The notes beneath the pieces were generated by a model, which saw only the letters and a program-made list of their open reading frames with translations, had not been told where the DNA came from and searched no databases. The position numbers and the translations under genes are program-made. From Actinokineospora diospyrosa (GTDB lineage Bacteria; Actinomycetota; Actinomycetes; Mycobacteriales; Pseudonocardiaceae), in NCBI RefSeq assembly GCF_024171925.1, contig NZ_JAMTCO010000015.1:62001-126000 (forward strand): 64,000 nucleotides of DNA, read 5' to 3'. Positions 1-6,689 of the stretch are shown one piece after another; positions within the stretch are counted from its first letter, which is position 1; every line of letters begins with the position of its first letter.

Positions 1-134
1 CGAAGCGGCTGTCGGTGCTGCGGACCCCCACGACCATCGCGGTCGACGCGGCGGGCACCGAGCTGCTGCGCGTCGGCGGAATCCCGAAACGTGAAGACCT
101 GCTCACCTCGCTGCGCCCCCACCTGCCCGGCTGA
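1..134 (+). CDS. Thioredoxin-family protein, C-terminal fragment (5' end outside window)
   Basis: Reading codons from base 3 gives 43 residues ending in TGA at 132-134. They contain an R-T-P-T-T segment followed by alternating strand and helix, which looks like the cis-proline loop and final helix of a thioredoxin fold. The CxxC active site would lie upstream of the window. Thioredoxin-like ThiX genes sit next to cysA2/sseC in mycobacteria, and the same neighbours follow here. The assignment is by short C-terminal pattern plus context, so it is only moderately sure. Confidence 0.55.
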   Translation, partial: KRLSVLRTPTTIAVDAAGTELLRVGGIPKREDLLTSLRPHLPG

Positions 135-227
135 GACACGCCCCACCTGCGCTTTCGCCGAGCGCAATGCCGAGATCCGGCGTCTCACCCTGTGGACGGG
201 GCCTCTCACGCCTGCGCGGGCGGCAGG

Positions 228-240
228 TAGTCTCGCGGCC
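228..240 (+). promoter_or_regulatory. -10 element of leaderless promoter for the cysteine leader peptide
   Basis: TAGTCT at 228-233 lies seven bases before the GTG at 241, which puts the expected transcript start on or next to the start codon. No Shine-Dalgarno sequence precedes this GTG. The -35 region is not obvious. This is the usual layout of a leaderless actinobacterial mRNA. Confidence 0.5.
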
Positions 241-315
241 GTGTCCAGCTTCCTGACCAGGCGCCGCGCGGTGGACTTCTGCCGCGTGCACAGCAGCCTG
301 TGTCGGGGCACCTGA
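241..315 (+). CDS. Cysteine-containing leader peptide upstream of sulfur genes
   Basis: A 24-residue ORF starting GTG carries the signature R-R-R-A-V-D-F-C-R-V-H-S-S-L-C, with cysteines at residues 14 and 21. This arginine plus Cys-Arg-Val-x-x-x-x-Cys pattern matches the short putative leader peptides found before sulfur-assimilation operons in actinobacteria. In mycobacteria such leaderless cysteine-rich ORFs act as cysteine-responsive attenuators. Ribosome stalling at the Cys codons when cysteine is scarce would switch on the following genes. It ends 73 bp before the DUF4395 gene. The regulatory role is inferred from family knowledge and position. Confidence 0.75.
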   Translation: MSSFLTRRRAVDFCRVHSSLCRGT

Positions 316-316
316 C

Positions 317-331
317 CGGGCGGCCCGCCCG
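317..331 (+). promoter_or_regulatory. Small GC hairpin just after the leader peptide
   Basis: CGGGCG (317-322) and CGCCCG (326-331) form a perfect 6-bp stem with a 3-base loop, beginning 2 bp after the leader stop codon. It has no U-tract. It could be the structure that senses ribosome position in an attenuator, or a chance GC hairpin. Confidence 0.35.
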
Positions 332-388
332 CGGCGTTCGTTCGCCCCTGGCCGCTCACACCCACCCGTGTGCAGGTCAGGAGGCCGT

Positions 389-829
389 GTGTCCACCCAG
401 GTCGACCCGAGAGGGCCGCGCTTCGCCGCTGGCGTGACCAGTGCCGTGCTCGTCGCGGTGCTCGTCACCGGCTGGTGGCCGCTGCTGGCCGCCCAGGCCG
501 TCGTGTTCGCGCTCGGCGGGTTCGCCGGGCTCCGCTACTCCCCGTACGCCGCGCTGTACCGGGCGCTCGTCGCGCCGCGGCTCGCCCCGACCGACGAGCG
601 CGAGGACGCCACCCCGGTCCGGTTCGCGCAGACCGTCGGGTTCGGCTTCGCTGTCGTCGGTGTCCTCGGCTACGCGCTCGAGGTCACCGCGCTCGGCACC
701 GCGGCGACCGCGCTCGCGCTGGTGGCCGCGTTCCTCAACGCCGCGTTCGGGTTCTGCCTCGGCTGCGAGGCCTATCTGCTGATCAACCGCCTGTCCACCA
801 AGCAAAGGAAAGTGGGAACCGCCCGATGA
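389..829 (+). CDS. DUF4395 integral membrane protein
   Basis: A 146-residue protein with four hydrophobic stretches separated by short loops, and a C-F-G-F-C-L-G-C-E type cysteine cluster near the end. It matches the DUF4395 family of small membrane proteins encoded beside thioredoxins and sulfurtransferases in actinobacteria. The GTG at 389 is chosen because AGGAGG at 379-384 sits four bases upstream, and an in-frame GTG at 368 lacks such a site. Its stop overlaps the next start (ATGA, 826-829), so it is translationally coupled to the sulfurtransferase. Function is unknown; handling of sulfur or thiol redox is a guess from context. Confidence 0.8.
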   Translation: MSTQVDPRGPRFAAGVTSAVLVAVLVTGWWPLLAAQAVVFALGGFAGLRYSPYAALYRALVAPRLAPTDEREDATPVRFAQTVGFGFAVVGVLGYALEVTALGTAATALALVAAFLNAAFGFCLGCEAYLLINRLSTKQRKVGTAR

Positions 830-1659
830 GCCGCGAAGACGTGCTGGTTACGGCCGCCTGGGCCGAGGAGAACCTCAACGCCGACGGGGTGGTGTTCGTC
901 GAGGTCGACGAGGACGCGAGCGCCTACGACACCGGGCACATCCCGGGTGCGGTGAAGGTCGACTGGCGGCAGGACCTGCAGGACCCGGTGCGCCGCGACT
1001 TCGTCGACCGCGCCGGGTTCGAGAAGCTGCTCTCCGCCCGCGGCATCGGCAACGACGACACCGTGATCCTCTACGGCGGCAACAACAACTGGTTCGCCGC
1101 CTACGCCTACTGGTACTTCAAGCTCTACGGCCACCAGTCGGTCAAGCTGCTCGACGGCGGCCGCAAGAAGTGGGAGCTCGACGGGCGCCCGCTCGAGGCC
1201 GACGCGGTGACCCGCGCGGAGACGACCTACTCGGCCAAGGAGCAGGACCTCACGCTGCGCGCGTTCCGCGACGAGGCGGTCGCGGCGATCAACACCAAGA
1301 ACCTGGTCGACGTGCGCTCGCCGGACGAGTTCTCCGGCAAGCTGGCCGCCCCCGCGCACCTGCCGCAGGAGCAGGCGCAGGTCAAGGGGCACATCCCGAC
1401 CGCGATCAACGTGCCGTGGAGCAAGGCCGCCAACGAGGACGGCACCTTCAAGTCCAACGACGAGCTGCGCGAGCTGTACAAGGAGGCCGGTCTCGACGAG
1501 GGCAAGGCGACCGTCGCCTACTGCCGCATCGGCGAGCGCTCCTCGCACACCTGGTTCGCCCTGCGCGAGCTGCTCGGCTACTCGGACGTGAAGAACTACG
1601 ACGGGTCGTGGACCGAGTACGGCTCGCTGGTCGGCGTGCCGGTCGAGGTCGGCGCCTGA
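826..1659 (+). CDS. cysA2: Thiosulfate sulfurtransferase (rhodanese, CysA2/SseA type)
   Basis: A 277-residue protein with two rhodanese domains. The first (about residues 1-130) is inactive, and the second carries the catalytic loop C-R-I-G-E-R-S-S with Cys233 as the persulfide carrier. This is the length and loop of mycobacterial CysA2/SseA, which transfers sulfane sulfur from thiosulfate to thiol or cyanide acceptors in the cytoplasm. It starts on the last bases of the DUF4395 gene and is followed by the DUF1416 gene, the same order as cysA2-sseC. The upstream leader peptide suggests induction when cysteine is low. Confidence 0.93.
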   Translation: MSREDVLVTAAWAEENLNADGVVFVEVDEDASAYDTGHIPGAVKVDWRQDLQDPVRRDFVDRAGFEKLLSARGIGNDDTVILYGGNNNWFAAYAYWYFKLYGHQSVKLLDGGRKKWELDGRPLEADAVTRAETTYSAKEQDLTLRAFRDEAVAAINTKNLVDVRSPDEFSGKLAAPAHLPQEQAQVKGHIPTAINVPWSKAANEDGTFKSNDELRELYKEAGLDEGKATVAYCRIGERSSHTWFALRELLGYSDVKNYDGSWTEYGSLVGVPVEVGA

Positions 1660-1703
1660 ACAACCCCACGCCGGTCACCCCGGCCGGGACGGAAAGGACT
1701 GTC

Positions 1704-2009
1704 ATGAGCTCTTGTGGAGCACCGGAGCAGGGAACGGCACTGCCCGCGAACATCGACGCGGGCAAGGAGGTCGTGCTCAACGGCAAGGTCACCAGCGGTG
1801 GCACCCCGGTCGGCGGCGCGTTCGTGCGGCTGCTCGACGCCAGCGGGGAGTTCACCGCCGAGGTCGTGTCCTCGCCGGAGGGCGACTTCCGCTTCTTCGC
1901 CGCCCCCGGCGACTGGACCGTGCGCGCGCTGCACCGCACCGGCAACGGTGAGGCGACGGTCAGCGCGAGCGGGCCGGGGCTGCACGAGGTCGCCGTCTCG
2001 GTCGGCTAG
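1704..2009 (+). CDS. sseC: DUF1416 protein SseC
   Basis: A 101-residue protein beginning M-S-S-C-G, followed by a single beta-sandwich (transthyretin/carboxypeptidase-regulatory-like) fold. This is the DUF1416/SseC family that accompanies CysA2 in actinobacteria. The conserved N-terminal cysteine may take part in sulfur transfer, but no activity is established. A GGAAAGGA ribosome site at 1691-1698 supports the ATG at 1704. A strong terminator hairpin follows at 2042-2077, so this is the last gene of the sulfur operon. Confidence 0.88.
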   Translation: MSSCGAPEQGTALPANIDAGKEVVLNGKVTSGGTPVGGAFVRLLDASGEFTAEVVSSPEGDFRFFAAPGDWTVRALHRTGNGEATVSASGPGLHEVAVSVG

Positions 2010-2041
2010 GACTGCGTCTCGGTCGGTTAGGACTGGATCGT

Positions 2042-2077
2042 CGAGGGCCCCGGGGAGCGACCTCCCCGGGGCCCTCG
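2042..2077 (+). terminator. Terminator hairpin ending the sulfur operon
   Basis: A perfect 16-bp stem, 2042-2057 pairing with 2062-2077, encloses a 4-base CGAC loop 32 bp after the sseC stop. The stem is almost entirely G and C and lacks a T-tract, as is common for actinobacterial terminators. Confidence 0.8.
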
Positions 2078-2130
2078 TCGTGGGACCAGCGCCACGCGTG
2101 CGCGGCGGGCCAGGGCGGTATCCTCCAGCT

Positions 2131-2229
2131 GTGGAAATCTTCTTCACCTCGCTGCTGGTCCTCGTGGGCCTGTTGACCACCTGGTTCGCCGGGTACGTCG
2201 TCTACCGCCTCTACGCCGACCAGCGCTGA
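2131..2229 (+). CDS. 32-residue single-span membrane peptide
   Basis: A short ORF starting GTG encodes about 22 hydrophobic residues followed by V-Y-R-L-Y-A-D-Q-R. This is one membrane helix with a short charged tail. A -10 hexamer TATCCT (2119-2124) lies six bases upstream with no Shine-Dalgarno, so it is probably leaderless and transcribed from its own promoter. Its stop overlaps the ATG of the FABP-like gene (TGATG, 2227-2231), which indicates translational coupling. Coding status rests on the promoter spacing, the coupling and the clean membrane profile. Function unknown. Confidence 0.6.
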   Translation: MEIFFTSLLVLVGLLTTWFAGYVVYRLYADQR

Positions 2230-2870
2230 TGCCCTCGGACGCCACCGGCCCGGTGCCCGGCAGCGGCGACGCGGCGATCCAGGCCGCGGAGAAGCGGGCC
2301 GAGGGCACCCGCCACCGCAACGTGCCCCAGTTCGACGACCTGCCGATCCCGGCCGACACCGCGAACCTGCGCGAGGGCCCGGAGATCAACGACGCCTGCT
2401 TCTCGCTGCTGCCGCTGGTCGGCGTGTGGCGCGGGGAGGGCGAGGTGGTCTACCCGACCATCGACGGCCCGTACAAGTTCGGCCAGCAGATCACCTTCGC
2501 GCACGACGGTCGCCCGTTCCTCTACTACGAGGCGCGCGCGTGGCTGCTCGACGACGAGGGCAAGGTCATCCGGCCCGCCGCGCGCGAGACCGGCTTCTGG
2601 CGGCCGCAGGGCGACGACACGATCGAGGTCCTGCTGGTGCACGCCACCGGCATCTCGGAGATCTACTACGGCTCGCCGCGCACGCAGACCTCGTGGGAGC
2701 TCGACACCGACATCGTGGTGCGCACCTCTTCGGCCAAGGAGGTCAAGCAGGCGAAGCGGCTCTACGGGCTGGTCAACGGCGGTGACCTGGCCTACGTGGA
2801 GGAGCGCGCGATGGTCGGGCAGGAGCTGCAGCCGCACACCTCGGCGTACCTGCGCCGCGTCGTCGGCTAA
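2229..2870 (+). CDS. FABP-like / nitrobindin-type heme-binding beta-barrel protein
   Basis: A 213-residue cytosolic protein. After a ~50-residue polar N-terminus comes the nitrobindin/THAP4-type barrel signature G-V-W-R-G-E-G, with later conserved stretches typical of actinobacterial FABP-family proteins (Rv0813c/Rv2717c relatives). Family members bind heme through a C-terminal histidine and can isomerise peroxynitrite, or bind fatty acids. Which one applies here cannot be read from sequence. Rv0813c also lies beside sseC-cysA2, so synteny supports that ortholog. It is coupled to the upstream membrane peptide by overlapping codons. Confidence 0.85.
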   Translation: MPSDATGPVPGSGDAAIQAAEKRAEGTRHRNVPQFDDLPIPADTANLREGPEINDACFSLLPLVGVWRGEGEVVYPTIDGPYKFGQQITFAHDGRPFLYYEARAWLLDDEGKVIRPAARETGFWRPQGDDTIEVLLVHATGISEIYYGSPRTQTSWELDTDIVVRTSSAKEVKQAKRLYGLVNGGDLAYVEERAMVGQELQPHTSAYLRRVVG

Positions 2871-2876
2871 CCCTGG

Positions 2877-3497
2877 ATGCGACTGCGGCGGTGTGGCCCG
2901 GACGCGGTGCTGGTCGAGGTCGAGTCCCTGGGCGAGGTCGCCGCGGCACGAGCCGCTCTGGCCTCGGCAGGGCTACCTGGGCTCGTTGAGCTGGTACCCG
3001 CTGCCCGCACGGTTCTGGTGTCGTTCCAGCCCGGATCGGTGGGGTTGCGGCAGGTCCAAGAGGTACTGGACGGGGCCGACCTGTCCTCGCCCCCCGCGGT
3101 TGCCTCAACCGAGGTAGTGCTGCCTGTGGTCTACGAGGGCTTGGACCTAGAGCTCGTCGCCGAGACGGCAGGCCTAAGTGTCGAAGAAACTGTGGCGCTG
3201 CACTCGAGCGCGATCTACACAGTCGCCTTCTGCGGTTTCGCCCCTGGCTTCGCCTACCTGACCGGCCTACCCGAGCCGTTGTGCCAGCCGCGGCTAGAGA
3301 CTCCCCGCACGCGAGTACCGGTCGGGTCTGTTGGTGTCGCAGGGGAGTTCACCGGCATCTACCCGCGTGCGTCGCCTGGCGGGTGGCGCTTGGTGGCAAG
3401 GCTTGCTGATGACGCTGCCGCGCTGTTCGACGCGACTAGCTCACCCGCCGCGCTGCTCTCCCCGGGCGACCAAGTCCGGTTCGAGGTCGTGTCGTGA
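2877..3497 (+). CDS. pxpB: 5-oxoprolinase subunit B (KipI / allophanate hydrolase subunit 1 family)
   Basis: A 206-residue protein with the AHS1 fold. The F-A-P-G-F-A-Y-L-T-G-L segment around residues 121-131 and the V-P-x-G-S-V-G-V-A-G turn are the family hallmarks. With PxpC and PxpA it hydrolyses 5-oxoproline (pyroglutamate) to glutamate using ATP. It begins 7 bp after the FABP stop without a clear ribosome site and overlaps pxpC by four bases (GTGA). No pxpA is visible in the window. Codon choice from about 3100 on is noticeably less G/C-biased than in the upstream genes. Confidence 0.9.
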   Translation: MRLRRCGPDAVLVEVESLGEVAAARAALASAGLPGLVELVPAARTVLVSFQPGSVGLRQVQEVLDGADLSSPPAVASTEVVLPVVYEGLDLELVAETAGLSVEETVALHSSAIYTVAFCGFAPGFAYLTGLPEPLCQPRLETPRTRVPVGSVGVAGEFTGIYPRASPGGWRLVARLADDAAALFDATSSPAALLSPGDQVRFEVVS

Positions 3498-4354
3498 CCC
3501 GAACGCTGACCGTGGTCGCCACCGGTCCTCTAGCCCTCATCGAGGACCTAGGGCGCCCCGGCAACGCGCACCTGGGCGTCCCTCCCTCAGGAGCGTTGGA
3601 CACGCCGTCGCTGCGTCTAGCGAACCGGCTCGTGGGCAACCAGGAGGACGCGGCGGGCATCGAGTGTGTGCTCGGCGGGCTCGCCGTCCGTGCTGGAGCC
3701 TCTTGCACTGTCGCGGTGACCGGCCCGAGCGTGCCGGTAAGCGTCAACGGTCGCGGGGTCGACTCGCACGCTCCGGTTCATCTACGCGCGGGTGAAGTCG
3801 TCGAGGTGGGCTCGCCGTATGCCGGTGTGCGCAACTACTTGGCGGTGTCCGGCGGGATCTTGGTCGAACCACAGCTGGGATCCCGGTCGACCGATGTGCT
3901 GTCGGGCATCGGCCCAGCACCCTTGTCTGTCGGTGACGTGCTTCCTGTCGGCACTCCGGTAGGGCTACCGACCGGAGAAGACGCGGTACCCCCACCGAGC
4001 CCAGGGGACTACCTCACGGTTCCAGTCCTACTAGGCCCACGCGACGACTGGTTCGCGGACGCAGGAGCACAGTTGGCGTCGACGATCTGGTCGGTGTCCC
4101 CGGAGAGCAACCGGGTCGGCCTGCGGCTGCTGGGTGACCCGCTGCGGCGGGTGCCCGAACTGGAGGGCCGGGAGTTGACCAGCGAGGGCGTGGTCACCGG
4201 CGCGGTGCAGGTCCCGGCGAGCGGACGCCCGGTGATCTTCCTGGCCGACCACCCGACGACCGGGGGATACCCGGTGGTGGGCGTGGTGCCGGTCCGGCAC
4301 CTGGCTGTGCTGGCGCAGGCCCGCCCGGGGACGCGGGTCAGGCTGCGCGGCTGA
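3494..4354 (+). CDS. pxpC: 5-oxoprolinase subunit C (KipA / biotin-dependent carboxyltransferase family)
   Basis: A 286-residue AHS2-family protein. The N-terminal D-L-G-R-P-G-N-A-H-L-G-V-P-P-S-G-A segment and the later S-N-R-V-G-L-R-L stretch are diagnostic. It is the partner of PxpB in 5-oxoprolinase. GTG at 3494 overlaps the pxpB stop. The first two thirds use relaxed codons (CTA, GTA, TCT), and the last ~250 bp return to strong G/C third positions. It converges with the small secreted-protein gene, two base pairs separating the stops. Confidence 0.9.
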   Translation: MTRTLTVVATGPLALIEDLGRPGNAHLGVPPSGALDTPSLRLANRLVGNQEDAAGIECVLGGLAVRAGASCTVAVTGPSVPVSVNGRGVDSHAPVHLRAGEVVEVGSPYAGVRNYLAVSGGILVEPQLGSRSTDVLSGIGPAPLSVGDVLPVGTPVGLPTGEDAVPPPSPGDYLTVPVLLGPRDDWFADAGAQLASTIWSVSPESNRVGLRLLGDPLRRVPELEGRELTSEGVVTGAVQVPASGRPVIFLADHPTTGGYPVVGVVPVRHLAVLAQARPGTRVRLRG

Positions 4355-4356
4355 GC

Positions 4357-4653
4357 TCAGGCTGCGGCGAGCAGGTATCGGGTGGAGCTCCCGCCGAGGG
4401 TGCAATTCGAGTTGACCACGCTCACGGTGTAGGTGAAACCAGCCGGGACCGTGCAGGCCCAGATGCCCGGCTCGGGCAGCATGACGAGGTAGAGCGGCTC
4501 ACAGCCCTGGTCGGCGCGGACCATGCTGTAGGTGTGGCCCGCGGGGACGGACCGGCACGACCACCGGTACTCGGCGGCGTCGGCGGTGGTGGTGAGGGTT
4601 GTGGTGGCGAGGGTTGCCGCGAAGGTGGCGGTGAGGATTTTGCGCAGGTTCAT
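4357..4653 (-). CDS. Small secreted cysteine-containing protein
   Basis: A 98-residue protein with a clear Sec signal peptide: M-N-L-R-K, a Thr/Ala-rich hydrophobic core, and probable cleavage after A-D-A. The mature part of about 70 residues has four cysteines (around C-R, G-C-E, W-A-C-T and N-C-T), which could form two disulfides. The ribosome site AAGGAGC six bases before the ATG supports this start. I do not recognise a family. It is monocistronic and followed upstream by repeat DNA. Confidence 0.7.
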   Translation of the reverse strand: MNLRKILTATFAATLATTTLTTTADAAEYRWSCRSVPAGHTYSMVRADQGCEPLYLVMLPEPGIWACTVPAGFTYTVSVVNSNCTLGGSSTRYLLAAA

Positions 4654-4689
4654 GCGGTGCTCCTTGGCAGGGTTGGGATTCAGCGAGGG

Positions 4690-4786
4690 TGGTCGGCCTC
4701 GTCGCCTGGCGGCGAGCTCGGCGTCCCGGGATCGGACGCCTCGTTGCCTGGCGGCAACATCGGGCCGATCCGCGGCAATGCGGTCG
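4690..4786 (-). repeat. Composite repeat copy 1: conserved tail segment
   Basis: On the minus strand this reads GCATTGCCGCGGATC, then CCGATGTTGCCGCCAGGC, ACGAGGCGTCC. The same string, with few changes, follows the hairpin at 10911-10985 and 32006-32085. A second, partial CGCCAGGCGACGAGGCC unit lies at 4698-4715. It is part of a three-part dispersed element and is non-coding. Confidence 0.75.
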
Positions 4787-4929
4787 GCTCGATGGGGCGA
4801 ACTTGTTTTGCGCGGGGCCCCTACAACACCCGACGCAGAACCGCAAAGCAGGGGCCCAAAAGCAGGCCCTGCCGCTGACGACGCTACGGGTGTTGTCCCC
4901 CCACGCAAAACAAGTCCGCCCCATCGAGC
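4787..4929 (-). repeat. Composite repeat copy 1: 143-bp hairpin element with 26-bp inverted ends
   Basis: GCTCGATGGGGCGAACTTG at 4787 and its near-perfect reverse complement ending at 4929 form 26-bp inverted ends with one mismatch. Inside, CACCCG/CGGGTG and GCAGGG/CCCTGC also pair, so the whole element can fold as one long imperfect hairpin. Copies 2 and 3 (10767-10910 and 31862-32005) lie in the opposite orientation. No transposase is present. It may be a MITE-like palindrome or a structured RNA. Confidence 0.85.
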
Positions 4930-5160
4930 AGTTGGCACCAGCGACTCCGACTGTCCAGGCGCTGGGAAGGTGAGTTGGGGCGGACCTGACGGGGTGCGGG
5001 TTGGCAGCGGCAGGTCCGAGTGTCCAGGTGCTGGGTTGGCAGGGCTGGCGAGGGCGGGCTGGGTTGGCACCGGATCTTCCGAGTGTCCAGGCGCTGAGTG
5101 GGTGGGTTGGGGCGGGCCTGGCGGGAGCTGGGGTGGCGCCACGACTTCCTGTGGGCCATG
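4930..5160 (-). repeat. Composite repeat copy 1: array of ~65-70-bp units
   Basis: Three units can be aligned on the core TGTCCAG-G-C/T-GCTGG at about 4949, 5019 and 5081. Each is preceded by GGCACC-like and followed by GGGGCGG-like segments. The unit next to the hairpin carries GACTCCGACTGTCCAGG, the same variant found beside the hairpin in copies 2 and 3. From 5161 to 5358 I see no gene and no further repeat, only spacer before the aminodeoxychorismate lyase stop. Confidence 0.7.
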
Positions 5161-5358
5161 GCGATCGGGGTTCTCAGCTCCAAAGTGCCGCCTCCGCTGT
5201 GGGTGGGACGCACCCCGGTCGGGGGGCTGGCTCCAGCACAGCAGGTCGGACCGGGGGCGTTCATCTACCAATTGGTTGAACCAATTTGGCGTTCGGCGGG
5301 GTTGCCGTCCGAGTGGAGGCGGGGATCTGTCGCGGGCTGTCGGCCGATCAGGGGAGTG

Positions 5359-6201
5359 TCAGTACTCCGCCTCGTACAGTGCGGCCAGTTCGGCGGCGAT
5401 CTCGGTCGCGTCGGTCACGGCCGCGCCGTTGAGGGTGTGCACCCTGGTGACCTTGCGGACGCTGGACACGACGAAGAGGCCGTCTGCGGTCGCCAGTTCG
5501 TCGGCGGCGACTGGCTCGACCTTGGTTGACCAGCCTGCCCGCTCGGCCGCGCGGAACAGCGCGCCCTGGGTTGTTCCCGGCAGCACTCCGCTCGTCGGCG
5601 GCGGGGTGCGCAGTGTCCGTCCGTTGAGCACTACGACGTTGGAGGTTGGTCCTTCGAGGACGGAGCCGTCGGCGCCGGTGAAGATGACTTCGTCCACTCC
5701 GAGCTTCTCGGCGTGGCGCATGGCGGCCATGTTGGTCGCGTAGGACAGCGTCTTCGCACCGAGCAGCAGCCACGGTGCCCGCTCGACGAGCGCCGGGTCG
5801 AACCCGCGCTCCAGGGTGATCGCGGTGACGCCGGTGGTGCGGTTGCGGACCGAGCGGCCACCGATCGCCAGGCCGACGGCGTAGCCGGTCGGTCCGCCGT
5901 CGCCGTACTCGGGGCCGCGGGTGTAGACGAGCTTCACCGCCATCTCGCCCGGGTCCTCCCAGGCGTTGATGACCGTCCAGGTGAGCCGGGCCCAGGCGTC
6001 GAGGTCCGGCGGGGGCAGCTCGAGCATGGCGGCGGAGCGGGCCAGCCGCCGCAGGTGCGGGTCGAGCTCCCGCGGCTTCCCGTCGACCACCAGCACCGTC
6101 TCGAAGACGCCGTCGCCCCTGGTCAGGCCCAGGTCGTCGACCCGGATGTGCGGGGTGTGCGGGTCGGCGAGGGTTCCGTCGAGCATCGCGAGCACGCGCA
6201 T
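5359..6201 (-). CDS. pabC: Aminodeoxychorismate lyase (class IV aminotransferase fold)
   Basis: A 280-residue PLP enzyme. The G-A-K-T-L-S-Y segment near residue 150 holds the Schiff-base lysine, and D-E-V-I-F-T with S-V-L-E-G-P-T-S-N form the cofactor and substrate pocket of fold-type IV enzymes. It would release pyruvate from 4-amino-4-deoxychorismate to give p-aminobenzoate for folate. A D-amino-acid or branched-chain aminotransferase of the same fold is the alternative. The ortholog Rv0812 sits in the same neighbourhood. The ATG at 6201 is leaderless, with TAGGGT seven bases upstream. It is divergent from fur. Confidence 0.82.
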   Translation of the reverse strand: MRVLAMLDGTLADPHTPHIRVDDLGLTRGDGVFETVLVVDGKPRELDPHLRRLARSAAMLELPPPDLDAWARLTWTVINAWEDPGEMAVKLVYTRGPEYGDGGPTGYAVGLAIGGRSVRNRTTGVTAITLERGFDPALVERAPWLLLGAKTLSYATNMAAMRHAEKLGVDEVIFTGADGSVLEGPTSNVVVLNGRTLRTPPPTSGVLPGTTQGALFRAAERAGWSTKVEPVAADELATADGLFVVSSVRKVTRVHTLNGAAVTDATEIAAELAALYEAEY

Positions 6202-6242
6202 GCGCCGAACCCTACGCGCGAGCAGGCCCTACCATCGAACGG
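6202..6242. promoter_or_regulatory. Divergent leaderless promoters of pabC and the Fur-family gene
   Basis: Only 41 bp separate the two start codons. On the minus strand TAGGGT (6214-6209) lies seven bases before the pabC ATG. On the plus strand TACCAT (6230-6235) lies seven bases before the fur GTG. Neither start has a Shine-Dalgarno. The two promoters must overlap in their -35 regions, so a protein bound here could affect both genes. Confidence 0.55.
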
Positions 6243-6689
6243 GTGGAGACCGCCCACCCGCTCGAGGCCCGTCGCGCGCAGCTGCGGGCGACCCTGCACG
6301 AGCGCGGCATGCGCATGACACCGCAGCGCCAACTCGTGCTCGACGCGCTGCTGGTGCTCGAGCACGCGACCCCCGAGCAGGTCTGCCACCACGTGCAGCT
6401 GACCACCCCCACGGTCAACATCACGACCATCTACCGCACGCTGGAGCTGCTGGAGGGCCTCGCGCTGGTCCGGCACACCCACCTCGGGCACGGCGCGCCG
6501 ACCTACTCGGTGCACGAGCACCAGCACGTCCACCTGGTCTGCCACCGGTGCGGCCAGGTCGTGGAGTCGCCGAAGGCGGTCATGGACGAGCTGTGCGGAA
6601 CACTGCGGGCCACCCACGGGTTCGAGCTGGATGCCAGCCACCTCGCGCTGTCCGGAACGTGCCACACCTGCTCCCAGGAGAACCCGTGA
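6243..6689 (+). CDS. Fur-family metal-dependent transcriptional repressor
   Basis: A 148-residue protein. The N-terminal winged helix (R-M-T-P-Q-R-x-x-V-L-D, residues ~22-32, with T-I-Y-R-T-L-E-L-L as recognition helix) is followed by the H-x-H-x-x-L-V-C-H-R-C-G dimerisation/metal domain. A second C-H-T-C pair stands near the end, and together these make the Cys4 structural zinc site. It belongs with Fur/Zur/PerR regulators, and which metal it senses is not clear. It starts leaderless at GTG and overlaps ygfZ (GTGA), so regulator and YgfZ are made together. Confidence 0.9.
   Translation: METAHPLEARRAQLRATLHERGMRMTPQRQLVLDALLVLEHATPEQVCHHVQLTTPTVNITTIYRTLELLEGLALVRHTHLGHGAPTYSVHEHQHVHLVCHRCGQVVESPKAVMDELCGTLRATHGFELDASHLALSGTCHTCSQENP

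Noticed and set aside
4787..4929. Insertion sequence with encoded transposase
   Set aside because: The element is only ~144 bp and no transposase or fragment of one is found in any of the three copies. No clear target-site duplication could be assigned.
4532..5743. A 403-codon plus-strand ORF through the first composite repeat
   Set aside because: It runs through repeat DNA and antisense to pabC, with low-complexity composition and no start site.
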